Made by a program: the position numbers and the translations under genes | The notes under the pieces: generated by a model | Seen by the model: the letters and a program-made list of their open reading frames with translations, nothing else | What the model was told of the DNA's origin: nothing | Databases searched by the model: none | DNA from: Bryobacterales bacterium | Lineage (GTDB): Bacteria > Acidobacteriota > Terriglobia > Bryobacterales > Bryobacteraceae | Assembly: GCA_016880505.1 (NCBI GenBank) | Contig: JAEHDI010000424.1 | Location: 1-7,003, forward strand | Direction of reading: 5' to 3' | DNA length: 7,003 bases | In this document: positions 1 through 5,581 of the stretch, in pieces | Layout: each line of letters opens with the position of its first letter | How positions within the stretch are numbered: position 1 is the first letter of the stretch

Positions 1-1118
1 GCGACTTCCTTCTTCAGCCCTTCCACCTTGGCCTTGAGCTCCGTCTGCGCGGCGCGTGCCAGTTTCTCGTCCTCCTCGGACCAGGCAGGCATTCCGACTC
101 GCCGGATGTTCGTCAGCAGAGCCTCCGCCACCGGTTTGTTGAAGTGACCGGGCCACGTCGCGGCGAGCACGCGCTCGGTCATGGTCGTGTCGGTCATCTG
201 CGCCGCCGCGTTGGCGATCTTCGTGCCGATCTCGTGCAACTCGCGGATGCGTTCGTACTCCCACTCGCGGAAGAAGTACCAGACCGTCGCCACCGGCGGC
301 ACGACGTTCGGCTGGTCGCCGCCCTTTACGATCACGTAGTGCGAACGGTGCTCCGGACGCAGATGCTCGCGCCGGTAGTTCCAGCCCACGTTCATCAATT
401 CCACCGCGTCGAGAGCGCTCCGGCCCATCCACGGCGAGCCGGCGCTGTGCGCGCTGCGTCCATGAAACGTGTACTGCGTCGAGACGAGCCCGGAGCCGCG
501 CGCACCGAAATTGGTGCCGAAATCGTTCGCGATGTGCGTGCTCAGCATCACGTCGACGTCCTTGAACAGCCCCGCCATCACCATGTACGTCCGGCTTCCG
601 AGCAGCTCCTCGGCGACGCCTGGATAGACGCGGAGCGTGCCGGGGATCTTGTAGCGCTGCATCAGGCTCTTCACCACGAGCGCCGCCGTCACGTTCACCG
701 CCTGGCCTGCGTTGTGGCCTTCGCCGTGGCCCGGACCGCCCTCGATCAGCGGCGCGTGGTAGGCGACGCCGGGTTTCTGGGACGTCTCCGGAAGGCCGTC
801 GATATCCGCCATGAAGCCGATCACCGGCTTGCCGGAGCCCCATTCGGCGGCAAACGCCGTCGGCATGCCCGCGAGGCCCCGCTCGATGCGGAAGCCCTCC
901 TTTTCGAGAATGCCGGTGATGTACGCCGCTCCCTCGAACTCCTGGTAGCCCAGTTCGGCGAAGCTGAAGAGAGAGTCGGTGATCTCCTGCGTCAGCTTCG
1001 CGCGCGCGTCCGTCATCTCCATGGCCGCCTGCTTCAATTCGTCGGGTTTCGGCGCTTGAGCCAGTCCGAGCGCAACGGCAAACAGACTGATCGTGACAAG
1101 CCGCACTGCGTTTCGCAT
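1..1118 (-). CDS. Exported M20-family amidohydrolase, AbgB-like (C-terminus beyond left edge)
   Basis: The reading frame is open from the ATG at 1118 to the window edge, giving 372 residues; AbgB-type proteins have about 480, so the C-terminus is missing. Residues 1-22 form a signal peptide (MRNAVR, a hydrophobic stretch, then a cleavable-looking AQA), which suggests a periplasmic enzyme. M20 features follow in order: ADIDGLPE at 104-111, GHGEGHN at 130-136, the catalytic-type Glu pair AEE at 169-171, His195, and a dimerisation-domain segment from about 218 containing AHSAGSPW and GRSALDAVELM. That segment and QPNVVPP (269-275) resemble the aminobenzoyl-glutamate hydrolase B subunit. The family hydrolyses amide bonds using two metal ions; the substrate here is unknown. 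Glu133 sits where M20D enzymes usually have a metal-binding Cys. The start lacks a clear Shine-Dalgarno. lpxA lies 51 bases upstream on the same strand, so read-through is possible. Family is confident; substrate is not. Confidence 0.88.
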   Translation of the reverse strand, partial: MRNAVRLVTISLFAVALGLAQAPKPDELKQAAMEMTDARAKLTQEITDSLFSFAELGYQEFEGAAYITGILEKEGFRIERGLAGMPTAFAAEWGSGKPVIGFMADIDGLPETSQKPGVAYHAPLIEGGPGHGEGHNAGQAVNVTAALVVKSLMQRYKIPGTLRVYPGVAEELLGSRTYMVMAGLFKDVDVMLSTHIANDFGTNFGARGSGLVSTQYTFHGRSAHSAGSPWMGRSALDAVELMNVGWNYRREHLRPEHRSHYVIVKGGDQPNVVPPVATVWYFFREWEYERIRELHEIGTKIANAAAQMTDTTMTERVLAATWPGHFNKPVAEALLTNIRRVGMPAWSEEDEKLARAAQTELKAKVEGLKKEV

Positions 1119-1169
1119 GTACTTACGCTACTTGCAGAGCGCTTCGGACGTCAACACGGATCTCAACCG

Positions 1170-1958
1170 CTACTCGCGGCAGATGCCGCGCTTGCTGCCG
1201 CGAATGAAGCGCACCAGGTGCAGCGTGTGCTCGGTGGGAATCTCCGACTCGATGCGCGCGAGCGCCTCCTCCAGCTTCAGTCCGGAACGGTAAAGAAGCG
1301 CGTAGGCTTTCTTGAGATCCGCGATCTCGGCGGAGCGGAACCCGGCGCGTTTGAGGCCCACCAGATTCAGGCCTTTGGGGGTGACATCGAACTCCGAGTA
1401 CATGAAGAACGGAGGCACGTCGCTGTTCACTCGCGAATTGCCGCCGATCATCGCCAGCCGCCCGATCTTCGAGTACTGGTGAATCACCACGCCCCCCGAG
1501 ATGAACGCCTGGTCCTCGATGTCCACGTATCCCGCCACCAGCGCGCAACTGCAAATCACCGTGTCGTTGCCGACGTTGCAGTTGTGGGCGATGTGGCCGG
1601 AGGTCATGATGTAGTTGTCATCCCCGATCACGGTGACGGATTCCGGCTGGGTGCCGCGTGAGATGGTGTAGTGCTCGCGGATCTTGTTGCCGCTCCCGAT
1701 ACGCAAGTAACTGCGTTCTCCGGTGAACGCCTTGTCGAGCGGGTCGGTGCCGAGGACCGTTCCGGCCGAGATTTCGTTGCGGTTGCCCATCGTCGTCCAA
1801 CGTTTCACATAGACGTAGGGCTCGAGCAGGCAGAAGCCGCCGATGGCAACGTCCGCTTCAATCACACAGTATTCGCCGACGATCGTTCGTGGGCCGATCG
1901 TGGCTGCCGGATCGATGCGCGCTGTGGGCGCAATCACCGCCGATGGATCGACGGGCAT
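1170..1958 (-). CDS. lpxA: Acyl-ACP--UDP-N-acetylglucosamine O-acyltransferase (LpxA)
   Basis: This cytoplasmic enzyme transfers a 3-hydroxyacyl chain from ACP to the 3-OH of UDP-GlcNAc, the first step of lipid A synthesis. The 262 residues match the usual length (E. coli 262). Residues 1 to about 185 are a left-handed beta-helix of hexapeptide repeats, and the C-terminal helical part carries GLNLVGLKRAGF (196-207). His122, the catalytic base His125 (in GHIAHNC), His160 (in IHQY), Gly173 and Asn198 fall at the E. coli numbers, and Asp75 in DPLDK corresponds to the substrate-binding Asp74. Gly173 is the acyl-chain ruler position; glycine there in E. coli goes with a C14 chain, so a long chain is possible. 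Tyr144 replaces the usual His144. The gene is separated from fabZ and lpxB and points away from lpxD. No Shine-Dalgarno precedes the ATG, and a -10-like TATGAT lies only 8 bases upstream, so the mRNA may be nearly leaderless. Confidence 0.96.
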   Translation of the reverse strand: MPVDPSAVIAPTARIDPAATIGPRTIVGEYCVIEADVAIGGFCLLEPYVYVKRWTTMGNRNEISAGTVLGTDPLDKAFTGERSYLRIGSGNKIREHYTISRGTQPESVTVIGDDNYIMTSGHIAHNCNVGNDTVICSCALVAGYVDIEDQAFISGGVVIHQYSKIGRLAMIGGNSRVNSDVPPFFMYSEFDVTPKGLNLVGLKRAGFRSAEIADLKKAYALLYRSGLKLEEALARIESEIPTEHTLHLVRFIRGSKRGICRE

Positions 1959-1979
1959 AAGCTTGTATCATACTCAGTT

Positions 1980-2001
1980 GGCCGGCGGCGATTGTCCGGC
2001 C
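1980..2001. repeat. Inverted repeat in the lpxD leader
   Basis: GGCCGG (1980-1985) and CCGGCC (1996-2001) are perfect complements separated by 10 bases. In RNA they would make a 6-bp all-GC hairpin about 10 bases upstream of the lpxD Shine-Dalgarno. It could be an operator, an mRNA structure, or chance in GC-rich DNA. Confidence 0.4.
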
Positions 2002-2011
2002 GATACGAAAC

Positions 2012-2016
2012 GGAGG
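2012..2016 (+). promoter_or_regulatory. Ribosome binding site of lpxD, deciding a GTG start
   Basis: GGAGG lies six bases before the GTG at 2023. The frame is open further upstream to 1843, but that part is antisense to lpxA and unlike any LpxD. This site and the N-terminal match to LpxD together fix the start at 2023. Confidence 0.8.
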
Positions 2017-2022
2017 TGGGAC

Positions 2023-3066
2023 GTGCGGGTCAGGGAACTCGCCGAATACCTGGGCGCGGAATTCGAGGGTGACGGCGAGAAGACGATCGGTGGGGTCGCT
2101 TCGCTCGAGGCCGCCGGCGCGGAAGATCTATCCTTCGTCGGCAGCCGGAAAGCGGCCGAGCAATCAGACTCTTCAGCGGCGGGGTGCATCATCGTCCCAA
2201 TTGATTTTGACAACAAGGCCACGCGCACGGTGATTCGAGCCCGGGAACCGCGTACCGCCTTCGCCCGCGCCGTCAACCGGCTGCATCCGCCCGCCGAGGT
2301 CGTACCAGGCGTCGATCCCACGGCGGTCGTCGCCCCGGACGTCGAGATCGGCGAGGGCGTCGCGATCGGTCCGCTGGCGAGTGTCGGCGAAGGAACGAAG
2401 ATCGGGGCGGGATCCAGCATCGGCGCCGGCACGGTGATCGGGCGCCGGGTCAGCCTCGGAGAGCGCTGCGTCGTACATCCGAACGTGACCGTCTATGACG
2501 ACGTGGACGTCGGTGCCCGCGCAGTCCTCCATTCCGGCTGCGTGATCGGCGCGGATGGCTTCGGCTTCGTGCTCGAGGGGGAACGTTACCACAAGTTTCC
2601 GCAGGTCGGGCGCGTCTGGATCGGCGATGACGTCGAAATCGGCGCTAACTCCTGCGTCGACCGCGCGGCACTCGGCGTCACCTGGATCGGGGAAGGGACC
2701 AAGCTCGACAACATGGTCCACGTGGCCCACAACTGCCGCATCGGACGCCACGTCGTGGTAGCGGCGCAGACCGGATTCTCCGGCGGCGTCGTGGTGGAGG
2801 ACTACGCCGTGATCGGCGGCCAGGTCGGCATCGGCGACAAAGCGCGAATCGAGTCCCGCGCCGTCCTCGGATCGGGCTGCGGCGTGCTCACGTCGAAGAT
2901 CGTCCGGGCGGGTCAGGTTGTCTGGGGAACCCCGGCTCGCCCGCTCAAGGAGCACCTCGAGTTGCTTGCCAATCTCGGCCGGCTCCCGGCAACGCGAAAG
3001 GAAATGGCCGATCTGAAACACCGCCTCGAGGCGCTCGAAAAGAAAGCCGGGACGGGAGGCGCCTGA
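2023..3066 (+). CDS. lpxD: UDP-3-O-(3-hydroxyacyl)glucosamine N-acyltransferase (LpxD)
   Basis: LpxD adds the second 3-hydroxyacyl chain, to the 2-amino group of UDP-3-O-acyl-glucosamine, in the third step of lipid A synthesis. From the GTG at 2023 the protein is 347 residues (E. coli 341). Residues 1 to about 95 form the uridine-binding N-terminal domain (VRVRELAEYLGAEFEGDG, then IGGVASLEAA). A long series of hexapeptide repeats of the IGxGxxIG type runs from about 100 to 300. GADGFGF (176-182) and FPQVGRVWIGDDVEIGA (192-208) are LpxD signatures, and His236 in VHVAHNC matches the catalytic His239 of E. coli. Residues 325-342 (MADLKHRLEALEKK) form the usual C-terminal helix. lpxA is divergent across 64 bases, and a P-loop gene follows after four bases. 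Confidence 0.96.
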   Translation: MRVRELAEYLGAEFEGDGEKTIGGVASLEAAGAEDLSFVGSRKAAEQSDSSAAGCIIVPIDFDNKATRTVIRAREPRTAFARAVNRLHPPAEVVPGVDPTAVVAPDVEIGEGVAIGPLASVGEGTKIGAGSSIGAGTVIGRRVSLGERCVVHPNVTVYDDVDVGARAVLHSGCVIGADGFGFVLEGERYHKFPQVGRVWIGDDVEIGANSCVDRAALGVTWIGEGTKLDNMVHVAHNCRIGRHVVVAAQTGFSGGVVVEDYAVIGGQVGIGDKARIESRAVLGSGCGVLTSKIVRAGQVVWGTPARPLKEHLELLANLGRLPATRKEMADLKHRLEALEKKAGTGGA

Positions 3067-3070
3067 GCGG

Positions 3071-3658
3071 GTGAGTCCCATGCTCGTAGTCGTGGGCGGG
3101 CACAGCCGGAACGTGGGTAAGTCGGCGGTTGTCGCCGGCCTGATCCGCGCCTTGCCCGAGGGACACTGGACCGCGATCAAGATCACTCATCACGGCCACG
3201 GCGCCCAGGAGTCCTTCTCTCTCACCAGGAACACTGTTCCCGACGACTCGGACACCGGCCGGTTCCTCGCCTCCGGTGCGAGTCAATCCTGGTGGCTGCG
3301 TGCCGCGCCCGGTTCTTTGCCCGAAGCGTTGCAGGAGCTCCGTGCGGTCCTCGCAGCATCAGGGAACGCCATTATCGAATCCACCAGCATTCTCAACCAC
3401 CTCACGCCCGACCTGTTCCTGCTGGTGGTGAATCCATCGGTTGTGGACTGGAAGGACTCGGCGCTCCGGTTCCTCGAACGGGCGGATGCGCTGGCCATCG
3501 TTACACCTCACGAAGGTGTATCGCCCCAATGGAAGCAACTCTCGGACCGCGTGGGCGGGAAACCCCGCTTCCCGGTCTCCCCACCCGGTTACACCTCGCC
3601 CGCTCTAGTAGCGTTCGTCGGAGAACGGCTCAGGTTGCTGCCGGGAACGTCACGGTGA
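3071..3658 (+). CDS. Small P-loop NTPase, MobB/BioD-like, unknown function
   Basis: The 195-residue protein begins with a hydrophobic strand and a nucleotide-binding loop, GGHSRNVGKS (residues 9-18). Its spacing, G-x5-GKS, matches the longer loop of the BioD/CobQ-type (SIMIBI) NTPases rather than the classic G-x4-GK. KITHHGHG (about 37-44) and DTGRFLASGASQ (about 57-68) resemble the metal/nucleotide region and DxxRxxxAGA motif of MobB, the molybdopterin-guanine dinucleotide accessory protein. A hydrophobic strand, PDLFLLVVNPS, follows at about 115-125. No membrane segment or signal peptide is visible. GTG 3071 is 11 bases after a GGAGG inside the end of lpxD; ATG 3080 is an alternative, with GGGTGAG five bases before it. 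The four-base gap to lpxD implies co-transcription and probably translational coupling. No other molybdenum-cofactor gene is in view, so a MobB role is unproven. The last 29 bases overlap the convergent kinase-like gene. Confidence 0.75.
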   Translation: MSPMLVVVGGHSRNVGKSAVVAGLIRALPEGHWTAIKITHHGHGAQESFSLTRNTVPDDSDTGRFLASGASQSWWLRAAPGSLPEALQELRAVLAASGNAIIESTSILNHLTPDLFLLVVNPSVVDWKDSALRFLERADALAIVTPHEGVSPQWKQLSDRVGGKPRFPVSPPGYTSPALVAFVGERLRLLPGTSR

Positions 3659-4331
3659 GGCGCAGCCCGCCTGACTCGCCCGGTTCCAGGTCCATCACGG
3701 CGCCGTGCGCCTCCGCGATCCGCTTCGCGCTTGCCATGGACAACCCGGCGCTCGGCGGCAACGCCGCGGCGAAAGGCTCCCACATATCCTGTCGCTCCGA
3801 GCGCCCCAACGAAGCTCCAGCCGCGTACACTTCGAACTGGACAACCGCCCCCGTGGCCGAAGTGGAAACGGTCACCGGCTCGGCGCCCGGCGCCAGCCGC
3901 CGGAACACCGAGATGACACTCCGAAAGAAGTGGCGCGCCTGCTCGCGGTCCAGGCGGACTGCGGGCAGCTTCTCGGCGAGGTTCATCCGGACCGGCGCCC
4001 CCACGGGCGCTCGGTCCACGCAGCGCCGCACGAGATCATTCAGGTCAATCGGGCGCGGATAGCGGGGTACGGCGCCCAGGTAGTAGACCGTATCGTCGAG
4101 GATGCCGTTGATCTGCTGAATCTGCTCCTGAAGCTTCTGCAACTGGCCGCTCAGCCGCGGATTCTCCCGCGGCAGGACGATCGACAGATAGTAGGCGATC
4201 GAGTCGATCGTGCTCATCGGCTGGCGCAGCTCGTGCGCCAGGTTCTGCACCAAGGCCGTCGCGTCCGGCTGTGCGTTCGCCTTGGGCGCCGCCGCTACTC
4301 GTGCTGCGGGAAGGTCGGAAGATGCCGGCAT
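3630..4331 (-). CDS. Soluble histidine-kinase-like protein with degenerate ATP-binding domain
   Basis: The 233 residues include no signal peptide, membrane segment, sensor or receiver domain. A low-complexity Ala/Pro-rich N-terminus leads into a HisKA dimerisation segment with the H-box LAHELRQPMSTI (31-42; His33 as phospho-acceptor) and a Gln-rich helix at 63-80. The N-box region DREQARHFFRSVISVFRRLAP (128-148) aligns without gaps to typical kinases, but the two Asn positions are Ser138 and Val142. The DxGxG box expected near 168-176 is absent. An F-box-like WEPF (184-187) and a G2-like GLSMA (196-200) followed by IAEAHGA remain. It may be a pseudokinase or a ChpT-like phosphotransfer protein. 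The ATG at 4331 is the first possible start, because an in-frame TAA lies six codons upstream. No Shine-Dalgarno is visible. It is convergent with the P-loop gene and divergent from the E1 operon. Confidence 0.82.
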   Translation of the reverse strand: MPASSDLPAARVAAAPKANAQPDATALVQNLAHELRQPMSTIDSIAYYLSIVLPRENPRLSGQLQKLQEQIQQINGILDDTVYYLGAVPRYPRPIDLNDLVRRCVDRAPVGAPVRMNLAEKLPAVRLDREQARHFFRSVISVFRRLAPGAEPVTVSTSATGAVVQFEVYAAGASLGRSERQDMWEPFAAALPPSAGLSMASAKRIAEAHGAVMDLEPGESGGLRLTVTFPAAT

Positions 4332-4345
4332 GGGGTGGCGTTGAA

Positions 4346-4351
4346 ATTATA
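4346..4351 (-). promoter_or_regulatory. -10 element (TATAAT) for the kinase-like gene
   Basis: The minus strand reads a perfect TATAAT, ending 14 bases before the ATG at 4331. Transcription would start only about seven bases before the ATG, which agrees with the missing Shine-Dalgarno and suggests a nearly leaderless mRNA. No recognisable -35 hexamer lies 16-18 bases upstream. Confidence 0.5.
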
Positions 4352-4395
4352 TCTCCGCTCCGGCTTCCGCGCATGGGGAGGAGGTGCGCCGGCTG

Positions 4396-4427
4396 GCTTA
4401 AGAAACAGAAATGTAAGGCCGCTTAAG
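4396..4427. repeat. Two GCTTAAG copies 25 bases apart
   Basis: GCTTAAG occurs at 4396-4402 and 4421-4427, between the kinase-like gene and the E1 operon. The core CTTAAG is palindromic, so each copy could be a half-site or a small operator. This AT-richer patch stands out from its surroundings, but the motif is short and chance is possible. Confidence 0.3.
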
Positions 4428-4441
4428 GATCAGCCATCAAG

Positions 4442-4460
4442 CACGCCGGGGCGTGATCAC
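4442..4460. promoter_or_regulatory. Nested palindromes, possible operator upstream of the E1 promoter
   Basis: CACGCC (4442-4447) and GGCGTG (4450-4455) are inverted copies around a GG centre. The perfect palindrome GTGATCAC (4453-4460) overlaps the right arm. They end ten bases before the -35 hexamer of the E1 operon promoter, where an activator or repressor could bind. No T-run follows, so a terminator is unlikely. The regulator is unknown. Confidence 0.4.
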
Positions 4461-4469
4461 CTCTCGAAA

Positions 4470-4497
4470 GTGACAGCGCCGCGAATTGGCGTATACT
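4470..4497 (+). promoter_or_regulatory. Sigma70-type promoter of the E1 operon
   Basis: GTGACA (4470-4475) and TATACT (4492-4497) each differ by one base from the -35 and -10 consensus and are 16 bases apart. Transcription should start near 4504, giving a leader of about 34 bases before the ATG at 4538. This is the best promoter in the window. Confidence 0.65.
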
Positions 4498-4537
4498 ACA
4501 GGCTTTGGACCAGCGCTCCAAGCACCGGGAATCTGTC

Positions 4538-5578
4538 ATGGCAGCAGTAAAACCAATCGAACCCCCAATCGGTGTCGAGTTGTCACGCAACCCCGATCCG
4601 AACGCGGAGCTTGCATTTCGCTTCCTGCACTATCTCCTGATGATGCGCGAGGTGGAAGACCGCATCGAGCGAAAGCTCTACCGTCAGGGCAAGATCCTCG
4701 GCGGCGTCTACGTCGGGCGGGGCCAGGAGGCGATCCCGGTCGCATCCGGCATGGTCGCCGAACCGGACGACGTCCTGTTCCCGAGCCACCGCGACATGGC
4801 CCTCTACCTGATCCGCGGCGTCCATCCCCGGCAGATTTTCGCCCAGTACATGGGCCGCATCGGCGGTCTCACCCGCGGCAGGGACGGTAACATGCACATG
4901 GGCGACATCAAGTTAAAGATTGTCGCCATCATCAGCGCCATGGCCGCATCCGTGCCCGTAGCCGCCGGCGCCGCCCTCGCCCTCAAGTACAAGGGCAAGA
5001 AAGACATCGCCTTCGTGTTCTTCGGCGACGGCGCCACCAGCCGCGGCGACTGGCACGAGGGACTCAACCTCGCGGCCGTTCAAAGGCTTCCCGTGGTCCT
5101 GATCTGCAACAATAACCAGTACGCGTATTCCACGCCTCTGTCGAAGCAGATGGCTTGTGAGAACGTCGCCGACCGCGCCCCCGGTTACGGAATCCCTTCC
5201 GAAATCGTCGACGGCAACGACGTCTTCGCGATCCACGAATCCGTCCGCCGGGCGGCGGCGCATGCCCGGGCAGGGCTCGGCCCCTACTTGGTCGAGTGCA
5301 AGACCTTCCGCATGACCGGCCACTCGGCCCACGACCCCGCCAACTATGTGCCGAAGCACCTCTGGGAGGAATGGGGGCGGAAAGACCCGATCCTCCGTCT
5401 GGAGAAGCAGATGCTCGACAAGGGGTGGGCATCTCAGGGGGATCTCGACCGGGTTCACTCGGACATCCGGCGTGAGGTGGACGAAGCGGTGGAGTGGGCC
5501 GAGAAGAGCCCTTACCCGGACCCCTCCGAACTTCTCGACAACGTCTACGAGAAACCTCAGACGGGCGGCGTGGAGTAA
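4538..5578 (+). CDS. 2-oxoacid dehydrogenase E1 alpha subunit (branched-chain/pyruvate type)
   Basis: With the beta subunit encoded next, this forms the thiamine-diphosphate E1 that decarboxylates a 2-oxoacid and passes the acyl group to a lipoyl E2. The 346 residues fit the family. Visible motifs are GRGQEAIPVASG (60-71), SHRDMALYLIRG (83-94), GRDGNMHMGD (114-123), the diphosphate/Mg motif starting GDGATSRGDWHEG at 163 and ending in NNNQYAYSTP (191-200), and the active-site loop RMTGHSAHDP (258-267). The loop serine corresponds to the phosphorylated region of mitochondrial E1 enzymes. The ATG at 4538 is preferred, with GGGA seven bases upstream; the in-frame TTG at 4505 would sit at the predicted transcript start. 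The E1 beta gene follows after three bases. Branched-chain substrate is favoured by the beta subunit, but pyruvate or acetoin cannot be excluded. Confidence 0.93.
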   Translation: MAAVKPIEPPIGVELSRNPDPNAELAFRFLHYLLMMREVEDRIERKLYRQGKILGGVYVGRGQEAIPVASGMVAEPDDVLFPSHRDMALYLIRGVHPRQIFAQYMGRIGGLTRGRDGNMHMGDIKLKIVAIISAMAASVPVAAGAALALKYKGKKDIAFVFFGDGATSRGDWHEGLNLAAVQRLPVVLICNNNQYAYSTPLSKQMACENVADRAPGYGIPSEIVDGNDVFAIHESVRRAAAHARAGLGPYLVECKTFRMTGHSAHDPANYVPKHLWEEWGRKDPILRLEKQMLDKGWASQGDLDRVHSDIRREVDEAVEWAEKSPYPDPSELLDNVYEKPQTGGVE

Positions 5579-5581
5579 CCC

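Larger units (their letters stand above)
1959..2022. promoter_or_regulatory. Shared lpxA/lpxD divergent promoter region
   Basis: All signals starting both lpx genes must lie here or inside the neighbouring genes. The symmetric element GTATCATAC (1965-1973) reads TATCAT on the plus strand (1966-1971) and TATGAT on the minus strand (1972-1967), each one mismatch from the sigma70 -10 consensus. Rightward use would give lpxD a leader of about 45 bases; leftward use would give lpxA an almost leaderless mRNA, which fits its lack of a Shine-Dalgarno. Neither direction has a good -35 hexamer at 16-18 bases, so assignment as promoters is inference. Confidence 0.5.

Noticed and set aside
1130..1158. 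TTGACG on the minus strand between lpxA and the amidohydrolase as a promoter
   Set aside because: The -35-like hexamer is good, but no acceptable -10 lies 16-18 bases downstream (GTAGCG/TAGCGT).
144..1661. 505-codon open frame on the plus strand
   Set aside because: It is antisense to two well-supported genes (the amidohydrolase and lpxA). Its Arg/His/Ala-rich product looks like a GC-rich shadow frame, with no recognisable domain.
1843..2022. N-terminal extension of lpxD by 60 codons
   Set aside because: This part overlaps lpxA antisense and does not resemble LpxD; the GGAGG-GTG at 2012-2025 gives the expected N-terminus.
2320..2960. Repeated isoleucine-glycine codon pattern as a DNA tandem repeat
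   Set aside because: The periodicity is the protein hexapeptide repeat of LpxD; the DNA copies are too divergent to be a tandem repeat in their own right.
2173..3186. 337-codon open frame on the minus strand
   Set aside because: It is antisense to lpxD. Its Asp/Ala/Arg-rich product mirrors the hexapeptide repeat codons and has no independent support.
3658..3672. AGGCG/CGCCT hairpin as a terminator for the lpxD transcript
   Set aside because: The stem is five bp with no T-run after it, and it lies inside the kinase-like coding sequence.
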